DNA from: Ensifer adhaerens
GTDB taxonomy: Bacteria; Pseudomonadota; Alphaproteobacteria; Rhizobiales; Rhizobiaceae
Length of the DNA: 64,000 nucleotides
NCBI RefSeq assembly: GCF_020035535.1
Contig: NZ_CP083349.1
Span: 3,932,001-3,996,000, forward strand
Direction of reading: 5' to 3'
Shown: positions 1 to 10,663 of the stretch, piece by piece
How the letters are laid out: each line of letters begins with the position of its first letter
Position numbering within the stretch: position 1 is the first letter of the stretch
Notes under the pieces: generated by a model
Told to the model about the DNA's origin: nothing
The model's input: only the letters and a program-made list of their open reading frames with translations
Database searches by the model: none
Position numbers and translations under genes: made by a program

Positions 1-525
1 GCGCCGCAGCGGTTTGTGTCTTGTAAGGAAGGCATAGAGCTTGGCGGCGTCGTAGTCCGCATAGGGATTGCCCATGTCGGTCGGCGCCAGATTGCTCGGT
101 AGCCGCGGCAGGCCGGACATGTGCATCGCCAGGTCTTTCAGCGTGATCGCAGCCTGTTTATCGGGCATCGTCACGCCTGCAGGGAGTAACGTCGAGACCG
201 GCGTATCGAGGCGCAACGTGCCTTCTTCTACCGCGTCGGCGAGCAACAGCGCGGTGAAGACCTTGGTGACCGAACCGATCTCGAACACGGTCCGTCCGTC
301 GACCGGGCGTGGGTCGCCCTTGGCCGGGCGACCGTAGGCGACGATGCGTCGGCCATTGGCGTCGATGATGCCGACGACGATGCCGATCGACTGCTGCTGC
401 CTGTCGATCCGGTCGGTCAGGATTTCCAGAATTTCGGCATCGGTAGGGGTCGTGGAAAGGGAGCCCGCATGGGCTGTGGTGCCAAGCGTCATGGCGACGA
501 TCCAGTTCAGAATGAAGGTCCGCAT
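1..525 (-). CDS. Serine hydrolase / class C beta-lactamase-like protein (3' end outside window)
   Basis: The reverse strand is open from an ATG at 525 to the window edge (175 codons, no stop), so the C-terminus is missing. The first ~20 residues form a signal peptide ending in a THA-type cleavage site, so the product is exported. A GSVTK stretch around residues 84-88 gives the SxxK nucleophile motif of the beta-lactamase/DD-peptidase fold, followed by the usual hydrophobic helix. Later text (HMSGLP) matches the same family. It may be an esterase, D-aminopeptidase or AmpC-like enzyme. The YxN and KTG-equivalent motifs lie outside the window, so the substrate cannot be assigned. Confidence 0.8.
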   Translation of the reverse strand, partial: MRTFILNWIVAMTLGTTAHAGSLSTTPTDAEILEILTDRIDRQQQSIGIVVGIIDANGRRIVAYGRPAKGDPRPVDGRTVFEIGSVTKVFTALLLADAVEEGTLRLDTPVSTLLPAGVTMPDKQAAITLKDLAMHMSGLPRLPSNLAPTDMGNPYADYDAAKLYAFLTRHKPLRR

Positions 526-645
526 GGTGAAAGATAGGAAGCCGATCTCTGGTTGCGATGGATGCGATGCGGATGCCAACCGGTTTCGATCAAGCTTCTG
601 TCGAGACTTGATCGGTAAACGGCGAGGTATCGTTGCCGACAACGA

Positions 646-1569
646 TTACGCCGGGGTTGCGGGAGCGCCTTGTGGGTCCCAATAGGGAGGATCGCCGAAA
701 GCCTCTTTCAGGTGCTGGGCAATGGCTCTGAGCTTGGCCGAGACGCGCCGGCCTTCCGGGTGTGCCATGTAGATGAACTCCGGCTCCGGGCGCAGTCCGA
801 CTTCGATCTCTCGGAGTTGCCCTTCACGCACGGCCGGGCCGGCGATGAAGGCGGGCAGCAGAGCGATGCCGAGCCCGGCAACGGCGGCGTCGTGCAGCAT
901 GTCGCCATTGTTCATGCCAAGCGCCAGGCGCGCCCGCACGATCGTTGCGCCTGAGGGCCCCTCGAACCGCCAGTCGGCCGCTCCGCGATTGGTGTAGAAG
1001 ATGCCGCGATGGCCTTCGAGTTCGCCAAGCGACGCCGGGGTGCCGTGGCGATCGAGATAATCGGGAGAAGCGACGAGCAGGCGCCGGCTTCTCGCAAGCT
1101 TCCAGACCACCAGTCGAGAGTCGGCGATGGTGCCGTGGCGAACGATCGCGTCATAGCCCTCGGAGGCAGCGTCCACCCGGCGGTCGTCAAGGTCGAGCGT
1201 CAATTCGATTTCCGGGTGCTTCGCCAGGAACGGGTAGAGCGCCGGGCCGAGATGCCGGCGCCCGAAGCTGACGGGCGCTGCGATCCTGAGCGGTCCCGTC
1301 AGAAGCCCGCGGCGCTCGGCAAGATCGCTGGCAGCCGCCTGCACTTCACTCACGATCCGGACGGCTCGCTCGCGGAAGGCGATGCCGTCCTCGGTGAGCG
1401 TCAGCTTGCGCGTCGTGCGATGGAGCAGGGTGGCGTTGAGTCCGCGCTCCAGTTCGGCCACTCTTTCGCTGACGACGGATTTCGACAGGCGCAGGCGGCG
1501 CGCCGCTTCGCTGATCGAGCCGGCTTCGGCGACCGCAACAAAGGCCGCTATTCCTTCGATCTTCATCAT
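646..1569 (-). CDS. LysR-family transcriptional regulator
   Basis: 307 aa, normal family length. An N-terminal winged helix-turn-helix (residues ~1-60, with AARRLRLSKSVVSERVAELE) is followed by a periplasmic-binding-like effector domain. The gene is divergent from the SDR gene at 1709 with a 139-bp gap that contains palindromes, the usual layout for a LysR regulator controlling its neighbour. The effector is unknown; the inferred target is the adjacent oxidoreductase and probably its own gene. Confidence 0.92.
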   Translation of the reverse strand: MMKIEGIAAFVAVAEAGSISEAARRLRLSKSVVSERVAELERGLNATLLHRTTRKLTLTEDGIAFRERAVRIVSEVQAAASDLAERRGLLTGPLRIAAPVSFGRRHLGPALYPFLAKHPEIELTLDLDDRRVDAASEGYDAIVRHGTIADSRLVVWKLARSRRLLVASPDYLDRHGTPASLGELEGHRGIFYTNRGAADWRFEGPSGATIVRARLALGMNNGDMLHDAAVAGLGIALLPAFIAGPAVREGQLREIEVGLRPEPEFIYMAHPEGRRVSAKLRAIAQHLKEAFGDPPYWDPQGAPATPA

Positions 1570-1592
1570 CGTTCGGCTTTCCCGAATTTCAG

Positions 1593-1626
1593 TTCCAACA
1601 TTGGAAGACTAATCCGAACGATCGTT
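1593..1626. promoter_or_regulatory. Palindromic sites in the LysR/SDR divergent promoter
   Basis: Between the divergent LysR and SDR genes lie TTCCAA-CA-TTGGAA (1593-1606) and the perfect palindrome AACGATCGTT (1617-1626). The first has the dyad form expected of a LysR recognition site. That the regulator binds here is inferred. Confidence 0.5.
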
Positions 1627-1708
1627 TTCCGCCATATCTGTGTGCATTCGAGGACGACGGCTCCAGCCGAACCGGCCTCCTCTTCAACCCAACGAGAGGA
1701 CTTTCATC

Positions 1709-2458
1709 ATGTCACGTTTGCAGAACAAGACGGCGCTCATCACCGGCGGCACCAGCGGGATCGGTCTCGAAACCGCGCGTCAGTTCATCGCCGAAGGCGC
1801 AAGGGTCGCCGTCACCGGCACCAACCCGAAGAACATCGCCGAAGCCCGCGCCGTCCTTGGCGAGGCCGCGCTCATCATCGAGGCCGATGCCGGCAATGTC
1901 GCGGGCCAGGCTGCTGTCGCTGAAAAGATCCGTGCCGCCTTCGGCACGCTCGACATCTTGTTCGTCAATGCCGGCATCGCCAAGCTGCAGCCGATCGAGC
2001 AGTGGGATGAGGCAAGCTTCGACCGGTCGATCGCCATCAACGTCAAGGGCCCGTATTTCCTGATCCAGGCGCTGCTGCCGGTGTTCTCGAAGCGCGCCTC
2101 GGTCGTGCTCAATACCTCGATCAATGCCCATATCGGCATGCCGACCTCGAGCGTCTATGCGCTGACCAAGGCAGGCCTGCTGTCGCTGGCCCGCACGCTG
2201 TCCGGCGAACTGATTGGCCGCGGCATCCGCGTCAACGCCGTCAGCCCCGGACCGATCCGCACGCCGCTCCATGACGGCCACGCTCCGACGCCCGAGGAAA
2301 ACAAGCAGGTCGTCGATGCCATCGCCGCGCAGATTCCGCTTGGCCGCTTTGGCGATGCGAGCGAGATCGCCAAGGCGGTCGTCTTCCTCGCCTCCGACGA
2401 AGCCACCTTCACCGTCGGCGCCGAACTGATCGTCGACGGCGGCATGGCCACCCTCTAG
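1709..2458 (+). CDS. SDR-family oxidoreductase
   Basis: 249 aa, typical of classical short-chain dehydrogenases. The start follows an AGAGGA ribosome site. The N-terminal TGGTSGIG motif binds NAD(P), VNAG is present, and the catalytic Ser-Tyr-Lys set is represented by NTSIN and the YALTK motif. SPGPIRTPL and the C-terminal VDGGM are typical of the FabG-like branch. Substrate is unknown. It is divergent from, and probably regulated by, the LysR gene at 646-1569. Confidence 0.93.
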   Translation: MSRLQNKTALITGGTSGIGLETARQFIAEGARVAVTGTNPKNIAEARAVLGEAALIIEADAGNVAGQAAVAEKIRAAFGTLDILFVNAGIAKLQPIEQWDEASFDRSIAINVKGPYFLIQALLPVFSKRASVVLNTSINAHIGMPTSSVYALTKAGLLSLARTLSGELIGRGIRVNAVSPGPIRTPLHDGHAPTPEENKQVVDAIAAQIPLGRFGDASEIAKAVVFLASDEATFTVGAELIVDGGMATL

Positions 2459-2655
2459 TGGCGTTCCTGCCCACGATCTGAAAAACCTCGGTGTGCGTTT
2501 TTGAGCGCCGCGGGTCCCATGGATCCGCGGCGCCGACGTGCCGACGAGCGTTGGCATTGGTAGAGGAGAGGAGTATATTTTCGCGATCTAATAAAAGGCA
2601 TCCGTTCGCGGAGAGTTCCGCGAGACGAACACCGATCAGATCCCGGGAGGAGACG

Positions 2656-3291
2656 ATGACGAGTGTGAGATGGATGATGAAGGGGCGCGAATTCATTCAT
2701 TGCAATTGCGCCTATGGCTGCCCCTGCCAATTCAATGCATTGCCGACGCAAGGCCACTGCAGCGCCGTCGGTGCCTTCGAGATCGAGGAAGGCTATCACG
2801 GCGACACCCGACTGGATGGGCTTCGTGGCGGCCTGATAGCCGCCTGGCCGGGCGCCATTCACGAGGGGAGAGGGAAGGTGGTGCCGATCGTCGATGTTCG
2901 GGCCTCCGACGCGCAGCGTGGGGCGCTTCTGCGCATCATGAGCGGGGAGGACACGGAGCCTGGCGCGACCTTTTTCCAGGTCTTCGCAACGACCTTCGAA
3001 ACCATGTACGACCCGGTCTTTGCCGAGATCGATTTAGAGGTCGATGTCAGCGGCCGTCTGGCGCGGCTGAATGTGCCGGGCTGGATCGCTGCCCGCGGCG
3101 AACCGATCCTCAATCCGGTGACCGGCGTCGCGCATCAGGCGCGCATCAATCTCCCGCAGGGATTTGAATACGATCTTTGCGAAGTCGGGCGCGGGTGGGC
3201 CGAGACGAAGGGACCGCTGACCTTGGCGCTGGTGGATTCGCACGCCCATTTCGCGCGGATGCACCTGACCGAAAGCGGCGTGATCCACTGA
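2656..3291 (+). CDS. DUF1326 domain protein
   Basis: 211 aa. The start at 2656 follows a GGAGGAGA ribosome site; the open frame extends further upstream but without support. The N-terminus carries a dense cysteine cluster (C16, C18, C22, C24, then H34-C35), which is the hallmark of DUF1326 and could bind a metal. No signal peptide or membrane segment is seen, so it is probably cytoplasmic. The stop lies 5 bp before the DUF2182 start, so the two genes are likely cotranscribed and functionally linked. Function is unknown. Confidence 0.88.
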   Translation: MTSVRWMMKGREFIHCNCAYGCPCQFNALPTQGHCSAVGAFEIEEGYHGDTRLDGLRGGLIAAWPGAIHEGRGKVVPIVDVRASDAQRGALLRIMSGEDTEPGATFFQVFATTFETMYDPVFAEIDLEVDVSGRLARLNVPGWIAARGEPILNPVTGVAHQARINLPQGFEYDLCEVGRGWAETKGPLTLALVDSHAHFARMHLTESGVIH

Positions 3292-3296
3292 CGTCG

Positions 3297-4178
3297 ATGA
3301 GGGATACGGCGCTTGAAACCCTGCTCAGACGCGACCGCGCGATCGTCGCGGCGGCGCTGGTTACGTTGGCGGCAATCAGCTGGATCTACATTCTCTGGCT
3401 GGCATCGGCCATGGATATGGCCGCTGCTCCGGCGTCCCACGGCAGCATGGATATGGGCTCGGCCATGGATATGCCCATGGACATGCCGATGAGCACGCCG
3501 ATGGAAACGCAAAAGGGGGCGATGACATCCATGTCAGCGGCGACCGTCGGTCCCTGGACCGCGGCAACCTTCGCCTATGCCTTCATCATGTGGGCCGTCA
3601 TGATGGTGGGTATGATGGTGCCGTCGGCGACGCCGATGATCCTGCTCTATGCCCGTGTCGGCCGCCAGGCGGCGCAACAGGGCAAGCCCTTTGCCGCCAC
3701 CGGCTTCTTTGCCATCGGCTACCTGTCGGCATGGATCCTGTTCGCGCTCGTCGCTGTTCTCGGGCAATGGCTGCTCGATCGCGCACTGTTGCTCACACCG
3801 GCGCTTGCCAGTGCCAGTGCGGTTCTCAGCGGCATCGTGCTGATTGCCGTCGGCCTGTTCCAGTTCACGCCGCTCAAGGATCGCTGCCTCAGCCAGTGCC
3901 AGGCGCCGCTGCTTTTCATACAGAACCACGGCGGCTTTCGTCGGAAGGCGGTCGGCGCCTTCGGCCTCGGTGTACGGCACGGGCTTTATTGCGTCGGCTG
4001 CTGCTGGGCGCTGATGGCGCTGCTGTTCGTCGGCGGGGTGATGAACGTGCTGTGGATCGCCGCGATCGCCATCTTCGTTCTGGCGGAGAAGGTCGTGCCC
4101 GGCGGCAGGATCCTGTCCCGCATCGCCGGGGTAGCGCTCTTTTTGGCCGGGCTGTGGCAGCTCACGGCCCTGCTCTGA
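3297..4178 (+). CDS. DUF2182 multi-pass membrane protein with a methionine-rich loop
   Basis: 293 aa with a start 5 bp after the DUF1326 stop. A first membrane helix (~17-37) is followed by a loop (39-79) holding 12 methionines and one histidine in repeated MDM/MPM units. Several further helices follow, with motifs FIMWAVMMVGMMVPSA, CLSQCQ and HGLYCVGCCW. DUF2182 proteins are annotated as predicted metal-binding integral membrane proteins. The Met-rich loop resembles Cu(I)/Ag(I)-binding segments of periplasmic copper proteins. A role in metal transfer with the DUF1326 partner is an inference. Confidence 0.88.
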   Translation: MRDTALETLLRRDRAIVAAALVTLAAISWIYILWLASAMDMAAAPASHGSMDMGSAMDMPMDMPMSTPMETQKGAMTSMSAATVGPWTAATFAYAFIMWAVMMVGMMVPSATPMILLYARVGRQAAQQGKPFAATGFFAIGYLSAWILFALVAVLGQWLLDRALLLTPALASASAVLSGIVLIAVGLFQFTPLKDRCLSQCQAPLLFIQNHGGFRRKAVGAFGLGVRHGLYCVGCCWALMALLFVGGVMNVLWIAAIAIFVLAEKVVPGGRILSRIAGVALFLAGLWQLTALL

Positions 4179-4241
4179 AATAGACGCGCCGCGCAACCGT
4201 ATCCGGCGCGCGGCGTTGTAGAAGTCGTCAGGCTCGAAGCT

Positions 4242-5378
4242 TCAGTCGCTCAGCGTATCGAAGAAATCCTTCATCCGGGCAAAGAAGCCCGTCGATTCCG
4301 GATTGTTGTCCTTGGACGAGATCTGCTCGAATTCCTGCAGCAGCTCGCGCTGGCGCTTGGTCAGCTTCTGCGGCGTTTCGATCTGGATCTGGATGTAGAG
4401 GTCGCCGGACTGGGCCGAGCGCAGCACCGGCATGCCCTTGCTCTTGAGGCGGAACTGCTTGCCGGCCTGGGTACCCTCGGGAACCGTGACGCGCGACTTG
4501 GTGCCATCGAGCGTGGTCACGTCGAACTTGCCGCCAAGGGCAGCCGTCGTCATCGAGATCGGCACACTGCAATAGAGATCGGCGCCATCGCGCTGGTAGA
4601 ACTCATGCGGTCTGACCGAAAGGAAGATGTAGAGGTCGCCCGCCGGTCCGCCGCGAAGCCCGGCTTCGCCTTCGCCGGAAAGGCGAATGCGGGTGCCGTC
4701 CTCGATGCCGGCCGGAATGTTGACCGAGAGCGTGCGCTCTTCGGTGACGCGGCCCTGGCCGTGGCACTTGCCGCAGGGATCGGTGATCGTCTGGCCGCGC
4801 CCGCCGCAGGTAGGGCAGGTGCGCTCGATCGAGAAGAAGCCCTGGGCTGCGCGAACGCGGCCGGAGCCGTGACAGGTGCCGCAGGTTTTCGGGCTGGTGC
4901 CGGGCTTGGCGCCGGAGCCGGTGCAGACGTCGCAGGTGATCGAGGTCGGAACGCGGATCTGCGCGGTCTTGCCGGCGAAGGCTTCCTCGAGCGAAATCTC
5001 CATGTTGTAGCGAAGATCGGCGCCACGTTCGCGGCCGCCGGACGAGCGCCGCTGGCGCCCGCCGCCCATCATCTCGCCGAAGATGTCTTCGAAGATGTCG
5101 GAGAAACCACCGGCGCCCGCGCCCGCGCCACCGAAGCCGTTGCCCATCCCGCCCTGCTCGAAGGCCGCGTGGCCGTAGCGGTCGTAGGCAGCCCGCTTCT
5201 GCGGGTCCTTGAGGGTCTCATAGGCCTCGTTGATTTCCTTGAAGGTCTTTTCCGAAGCCGCATCACCAGGGTTCTTGTCCGGATGATATTTCATCGCGAG
5301 CTTGCGGAAGGCGCTCTTCAGCTCCTTCTCGTCGGCGTTCTTCGCAACACCAAGCGTTTCGTAGAGATCACGTTTCAT
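4242..5378 (-). CDS. dnaJ: Chaperone protein DnaJ
   Basis: 378 aa, full length for a type I Hsp40. The J domain (1-70) carries the HPD tripeptide at 32-34. A Gly-rich linker (~78-100) is followed by the four CxxCxGxG zinc motifs ([32 protein letters not shown]) and the C-terminal substrate domains. It stimulates the DnaK ATPase and delivers unfolded clients in the cytoplasm. It lies 254 bp downstream of dnaK in the same direction, but a strong terminator separates them, so it probably also has its own promoter. Confidence 0.98.
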   Translation of the reverse strand: MKRDLYETLGVAKNADEKELKSAFRKLAMKYHPDKNPGDAASEKTFKEINEAYETLKDPQKRAAYDRYGHAAFEQGGMGNGFGGAGAGAGGFSDIFEDIFGEMMGGGRQRRSSGGRERGADLRYNMEISLEEAFAGKTAQIRVPTSITCDVCTGSGAKPGTSPKTCGTCHGSGRVRAAQGFFSIERTCPTCGGRGQTITDPCGKCHGQGRVTEERTLSVNIPAGIEDGTRIRLSGEGEAGLRGGPAGDLYIFLSVRPHEFYQRDGADLYCSVPISMTTAALGGKFDVTTLDGTKSRVTVPEGTQAGKQFRLKSKGMPVLRSAQSGDLYIQIQIETPQKLTKRQRELLQEFEQISSKDNNPESTGFFARMKDFFDTLSD

Positions 5379-5584
5379 TCGTCGAAGATTGTCCTGTTGG
5401 CAGGCGTGCCAGCGCGAGGGCTCGGCGGCTGCCTGATTACCTTGCCACCGATTTAGTAAACCTTGAAGCGGGATACCATAGCCCGAACGGCGGCAGATGC
5501 GGTTTTTTGTCGTAAAAGGTACGTTTACCGCGGGTCGCGGCCGCTCTCACCGATGTCGCCCGCGCTGTCATCCGGTTCAGCTCA

Positions 5585-5610
5585 TAAAAAAGCCCGGGCG
5601 AACCCGGGCT
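5585..5610 (-). terminator. Rho-independent terminator after dnaK
   Basis: On the reverse strand an 8-bp AGCCCGGG/CCCGGGCT stem closes a TTCG tetraloop and is followed by six T residues. It lies 22 bp beyond the dnaK stop, and partial read-through may feed dnaJ. Confidence 0.88.
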
Positions 5611-5632
5611 TTTCGTCTGTTCGAAGGGCGAC

Positions 5633-7555
<1,923 letters not shown>

Positions 7556-7667
7556 GTCGTTCTCTCCTTGCAGCGGACTGTCGGAACCCGGTCAGGCATT
7601 CGTAAGACAGCCCCTAACGGGATGGTCTCAGGATTTCTTCGCAGCCGAGACTGCGCCGATGCGGCGT

Positions 7668-7696
7668 ATATAAGGACCGGCGTTTCGGACTGCAAG
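7668..7696 (-). promoter_or_regulatory. Sigma-32 (RpoH)-type promoter of dnaK
   Basis: Read on the reverse strand, CTTG (7696-7693) and CTTATAT (7674-7668) are separated by exactly 18 nt. This fits the alphaproteobacterial RpoH pattern CTTG-N17/18-CYTATnT. Transcription would start near 7660. Confidence 0.72.
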
Positions 7697-7814
7697 GCAT
7701 TCTGCGGGGCGTTTGGGGGCAAATGCAAGTCCGCGATTTGCCCAGCCGGAAATGGGCTGTCCGCCGCCGGTGAGAAAGGCGCCAGTTGTATGCTTCCGGC
7801 ACGGTCGCGCCGGC

Positions 7815-10079
7815 TCAACCGCCGGTCAAAATGTCAAAGAGGGTCGTACGGCGCGTGGCGCCCGTCGTCTGGCCCACATCGGCCGGTGGCACCAGGCCGC
7901 CATTGCCCTGATCGGCGCTCTGACCACCCCATTCGCCGCCCTGGTCCACGGGACGTTGTCCGACGGCGACCGCGCCATTGGCGCTAACGGGCGCTTCCGG
8001 GAAGGCCTCCGGATCGCCGGAGAGCAAGTCGCCGGCCGGCGTGTTCACGCCCTCGTCGAAGACCGGCTGCACGCCCGTCGTGCCGAAGAGCGGCGAGGGC
8101 GAGAGTCCCTCATGGGCTGCCATCATGAAATCGTGCCAGGCCTTGGCCGGCAGGCCGCCACCGGTGACCTTCTTCATCGACTTGCCGTCATCGTTGCCGA
8201 ACCAGACGCCGGTGGTCAGGTTCGAGGTGTAGCCGACGAACAGCGCATCACGGAAGGATTGGGTCGTGCCGGTCTTGCCCGCTGCCTCCCAACCCTTGAG
8301 CTGCGCCTTCTTGCCGGTGCCCTTGGTCAGCACCCGCACCATCATCTGGTTCATTTCGCTGACGATCGCCGGATCGAGCACGCGCGGCGGGTTGTCGTAG
8401 GTGTTCTCGTAGAGCACCGTGCCGTCGGCCTTGGAGATGCGGCGGATGACGTGCGGCGTTGCCTTGAAGCCGCCGTTCATGAACGGGGCATAGGCGGACG
8501 TCAGCTCGACCAGGCTGACTTCGGATGTGCCGAGCGCGATCGAGGCATTGGCCTGCATTTCGGAATCGATGCCGAGGCGATGGGCCACCTTGACGACATT
8601 CTGCGGCCCGACCTCCATCACCAACTGCGCGGCGATGGTATTCAGCGAATTGGCGAGCGCATCGGCGATCGTCACTTCGCCACGATACTTCTGGTCGTAG
8701 TTCTCGGGCGTCCAGTTGCCGATCCGGACCGGTCCGTCGTTGCGGATCGACATCGGCGTGCGGCCGATCTCGAGGGCCGCGGCATAGACAAAGGGCTTGA
8801 AGGCGGACCCCGGCTGGCGCTTTGCCTTGGAGGCGCGATCGAACTGGCTTTCGGCATAGTCCTTGCCGCCGACGAGCGCGCGGATGGCGCCGGTGCCGTC
8901 GATCGAGACGAGGGCAGCCTGCGAGGCGTCGAGCTTCTTGCCGTCGGTGTCGAGCGTGGCTGCGATCACTTCCTCGGCCTTCTTCTCGAGATTGAGGTCG
9001 ATGGTCGTGTCGATGACCAGGTCTTCCTTGACCTCGCCGATCATGCCGGGAAGCTGGTCCATCACCATGTCGGCGACGTAATGCTCGGCGCCGGACCAGT
9101 AGCTCTTCGCCTTGGTCGGCGTCTGCGACATTGCCGTCTTGATTTCGCTGTCGGTGACGTAGCCTTCGTCGCGCATGGCGCCGAGAACGACCTGGGCTCG
9201 TTCTTCCGCCGCCTGTGGGTCGCGCGCCGGCGACAGGCGGGAAGGGGCCTTGAGCAGGCCTGCAAGCAATGCCGCCTCGCCGAGGTTCACGTCGCGCGCC
9301 GACTTGTTGAAGTAGCGCCGCGAAGCGGCTTCCACGCCATAAGCGTTGGAGCCGAAGAACACCCGGTTGAGATACATCGCCAGGATCTGATCCTTGGAAT
9401 ATTTCTGCTCGAGCCAGAAGGCGAGCAGCACTTCCTGCACCTTGCGCTCCAGCGTGCGCTCCGGCGACAGGAACAGGTTCTTGGCAAGCTGCTGTGTCAA
9501 CGTCGAGCCACCCTGCACCATGCGGCCGGTGGTGAGGTTCGTCACCATGGCGCGGGCAAGCCCCAGCGGATCTATGCCGAAATGCGAGTAGAAGCGGCGG
9601 TCCTCAATGGCGATGACGGCCTGCGGAATATAGGGCGACATGTTTTCCAGCGACAATGCCTCGCCGCCGGTGGTGCCGCGATTGGCGATGACGTCGCCGC
9701 TGACCGCCAGAATCTTGACGTTCGGCGGGCGCTCGGGGATCGACCAGCTTCCGGCGCTCGGCATGCGCGCGCCGTAATAGAGGACGAGGCCGCCGACGCC
9801 CATGGCGCCCCAGATGCCGAGCACGATGCACCAGTAGAAGAGTGTGCGGACAAGGCCGATGAAACCGCCACCGCCTGAGCCGCGACGCGCGCTGCCGCGC
9901 TTGCCGGCTGCCTTCTTCTTGCCGTTGCCCTTCTTGCCGCTGCCCGAAGATTTGCCGCGGGGTGCCTTGCGGCTGGCGGTCACACGGTCGCTGGCCTCGA
10001 CGCGGAAATCGTCGTCGTCGTTCTCGTCTCCGCCGAACGAGGGCTCGATCCGCTCTCCTGACCTGCCGCGTGCTGCCAT
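7815..10079 (-). CDS. Class A penicillin-binding protein (PBP1A-type transglycosylase/transpeptidase)
   Basis: 754 aa from the ATG at 10079; a longer open frame adds 34 unlikely residues. A charged Lys/Gly-rich cytoplasmic tail (1-70) precedes one membrane helix (~78-101). The GT51 domain contains EDRRFYSHFG, GGSTLTQQLAKN and ERKVQE. The transpeptidase domain has SAFK (SxxK), SLN (SxN) and KTGTT (KTG). It polymerises and cross-links peptidoglycan at the outer face of the inner membrane. It lies upstream of dnaK in the same direction, separated by the dnaK promoter. Confidence 0.95.
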   Translation of the reverse strand: MAARGRSGERIEPSFGGDENDDDDFRVEASDRVTASRKAPRGKSSGSGKKGNGKKKAAGKRGSARRGSGGGGFIGLVRTLFYWCIVLGIWGAMGVGGLVLYYGARMPSAGSWSIPERPPNVKILAVSGDVIANRGTTGGEALSLENMSPYIPQAVIAIEDRRFYSHFGIDPLGLARAMVTNLTTGRMVQGGSTLTQQLAKNLFLSPERTLERKVQEVLLAFWLEQKYSKDQILAMYLNRVFFGSNAYGVEAASRRYFNKSARDVNLGEAALLAGLLKAPSRLSPARDPQAAEERAQVVLGAMRDEGYVTDSEIKTAMSQTPTKAKSYWSGAEHYVADMVMDQLPGMIGEVKEDLVIDTTIDLNLEKKAEEVIAATLDTDGKKLDASQAALVSIDGTGAIRALVGGKDYAESQFDRASKAKRQPGSAFKPFVYAAALEIGRTPMSIRNDGPVRIGNWTPENYDQKYRGEVTIADALANSLNTIAAQLVMEVGPQNVVKVAHRLGIDSEMQANASIALGTSEVSLVELTSAYAPFMNGGFKATPHVIRRISKADGTVLYENTYDNPPRVLDPAIVSEMNQMMVRVLTKGTGKKAQLKGWEAAGKTGTTQSFRDALFVGYTSNLTTGVWFGNDDGKSMKKVTGGGLPAKAWHDFMMAAHEGLSPSPLFGTTGVQPVFDEGVNTPAGDLLSGDPEAFPEAPVSANGAVAVGQRPVDQGGEWGGQSADQGNGGLVPPADVGQTTGATRRTTLFDILTGG

Positions 10080-10420
10080 GCCGTTTGATCTATCCCTCAC
10101 CGCTTTGCGGTGGCTCTTGGCGCAACTGCTGCGGCCAATCGATTTCGACGGCGGTAACGGCGTCCCACGCCCATCCGCCACGGCGACCGGGTGAACTTTA
10201 AATACGGCAATTTAAGGGGGAGTTAAGAAGCGGATCGTGAAATACGCATGGTCTTCAACAGCTTGCGTTTGACGGCGCTGTTTCGGCGCTGCAGCTCCGC
10301 TTGGCTCGTGACTTGTGCATCGCGGGGTCTTCGCCTGGTGAACGGTCTCAAGTCACCCAAGCGATCTGACGTTGAGGACAACGCTCGCCTTCACGATTTT
10401 GTGCAATGCAAAAATCTTAT
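10080..10420. other. Intergenic region upstream of the PBP gene and the sRNA
   Basis: No supported gene. The stretch should hold the leftward PBP promoter. Possible frames on the + strand (for example from 10248) lack a convincing ribosome site and protein-like composition. Confidence 0.5.
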
Positions 10421-10450
10421 CTTGAAATTGCTGCGACGCACGATTATTAT
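10421..10450 (+). promoter_or_regulatory. Promoter of the alpha-r14/NfeR1-like sRNA
   Basis: CTTGAA (10421-10426) lies 18 nt before TATTAT (10445-10450), a good match to the rhizobial housekeeping promoter. Transcription would start around 10457, just before the first RNA hairpin. Confidence 0.6.
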
Positions 10451-10456
10451 ATGACT

Positions 10457-10573
10457 TATCGAAGCGCTGCACCTCCTCCCGCGGCGCCCGATGCGGGTCG
10501 GTGGCACTCCTCCTCCCAGTCACCGATCAAGTTCGAGAGCCCCGTGTACCTCCTCCCACACGGGGCTCTTTTC
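10457..10573 (+). ncRNA. nfeR1: Trans-acting sRNA of the alpha-r14 (NfeR1/Smr14C2, 'cuckoo') family
   Basis: Three successive hairpins each expose a CCTCCTCCC anti-Shine-Dalgarno sequence in the loop: 10464-10487 (7 bp), 10498-10526 (8 bp) and 10536-10569 (12 bp, followed by a T run and acting as terminator). Three such loops are the defining architecture of the alpha-r14 family, whose S. meliloti member NfeR1 is about 123 nt and affects osmoadaptation and nodulation. The length here (~117 nt) and an upstream promoter agree. It should repress translation by pairing with ribosome-binding sites. The 5' end is predicted; orthology to NfeR1 rather than another paralogue is unproven. Confidence 0.85.
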
Positions 10574-10663
10574 ATGTCTCGAATGCTGCCCGTGTTTCCC
10601 GGTATGTGGCACCTGTCGTGCGCACTTGGCGGTGCGGCGGGTTCTCGCAGGTATCGGCGCGCC

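Noticed and set aside
10248..10454. 68-codon open frame before the sRNA
   Set aside because: No ribosome site, odd composition, and it overlaps the sRNA promoter.
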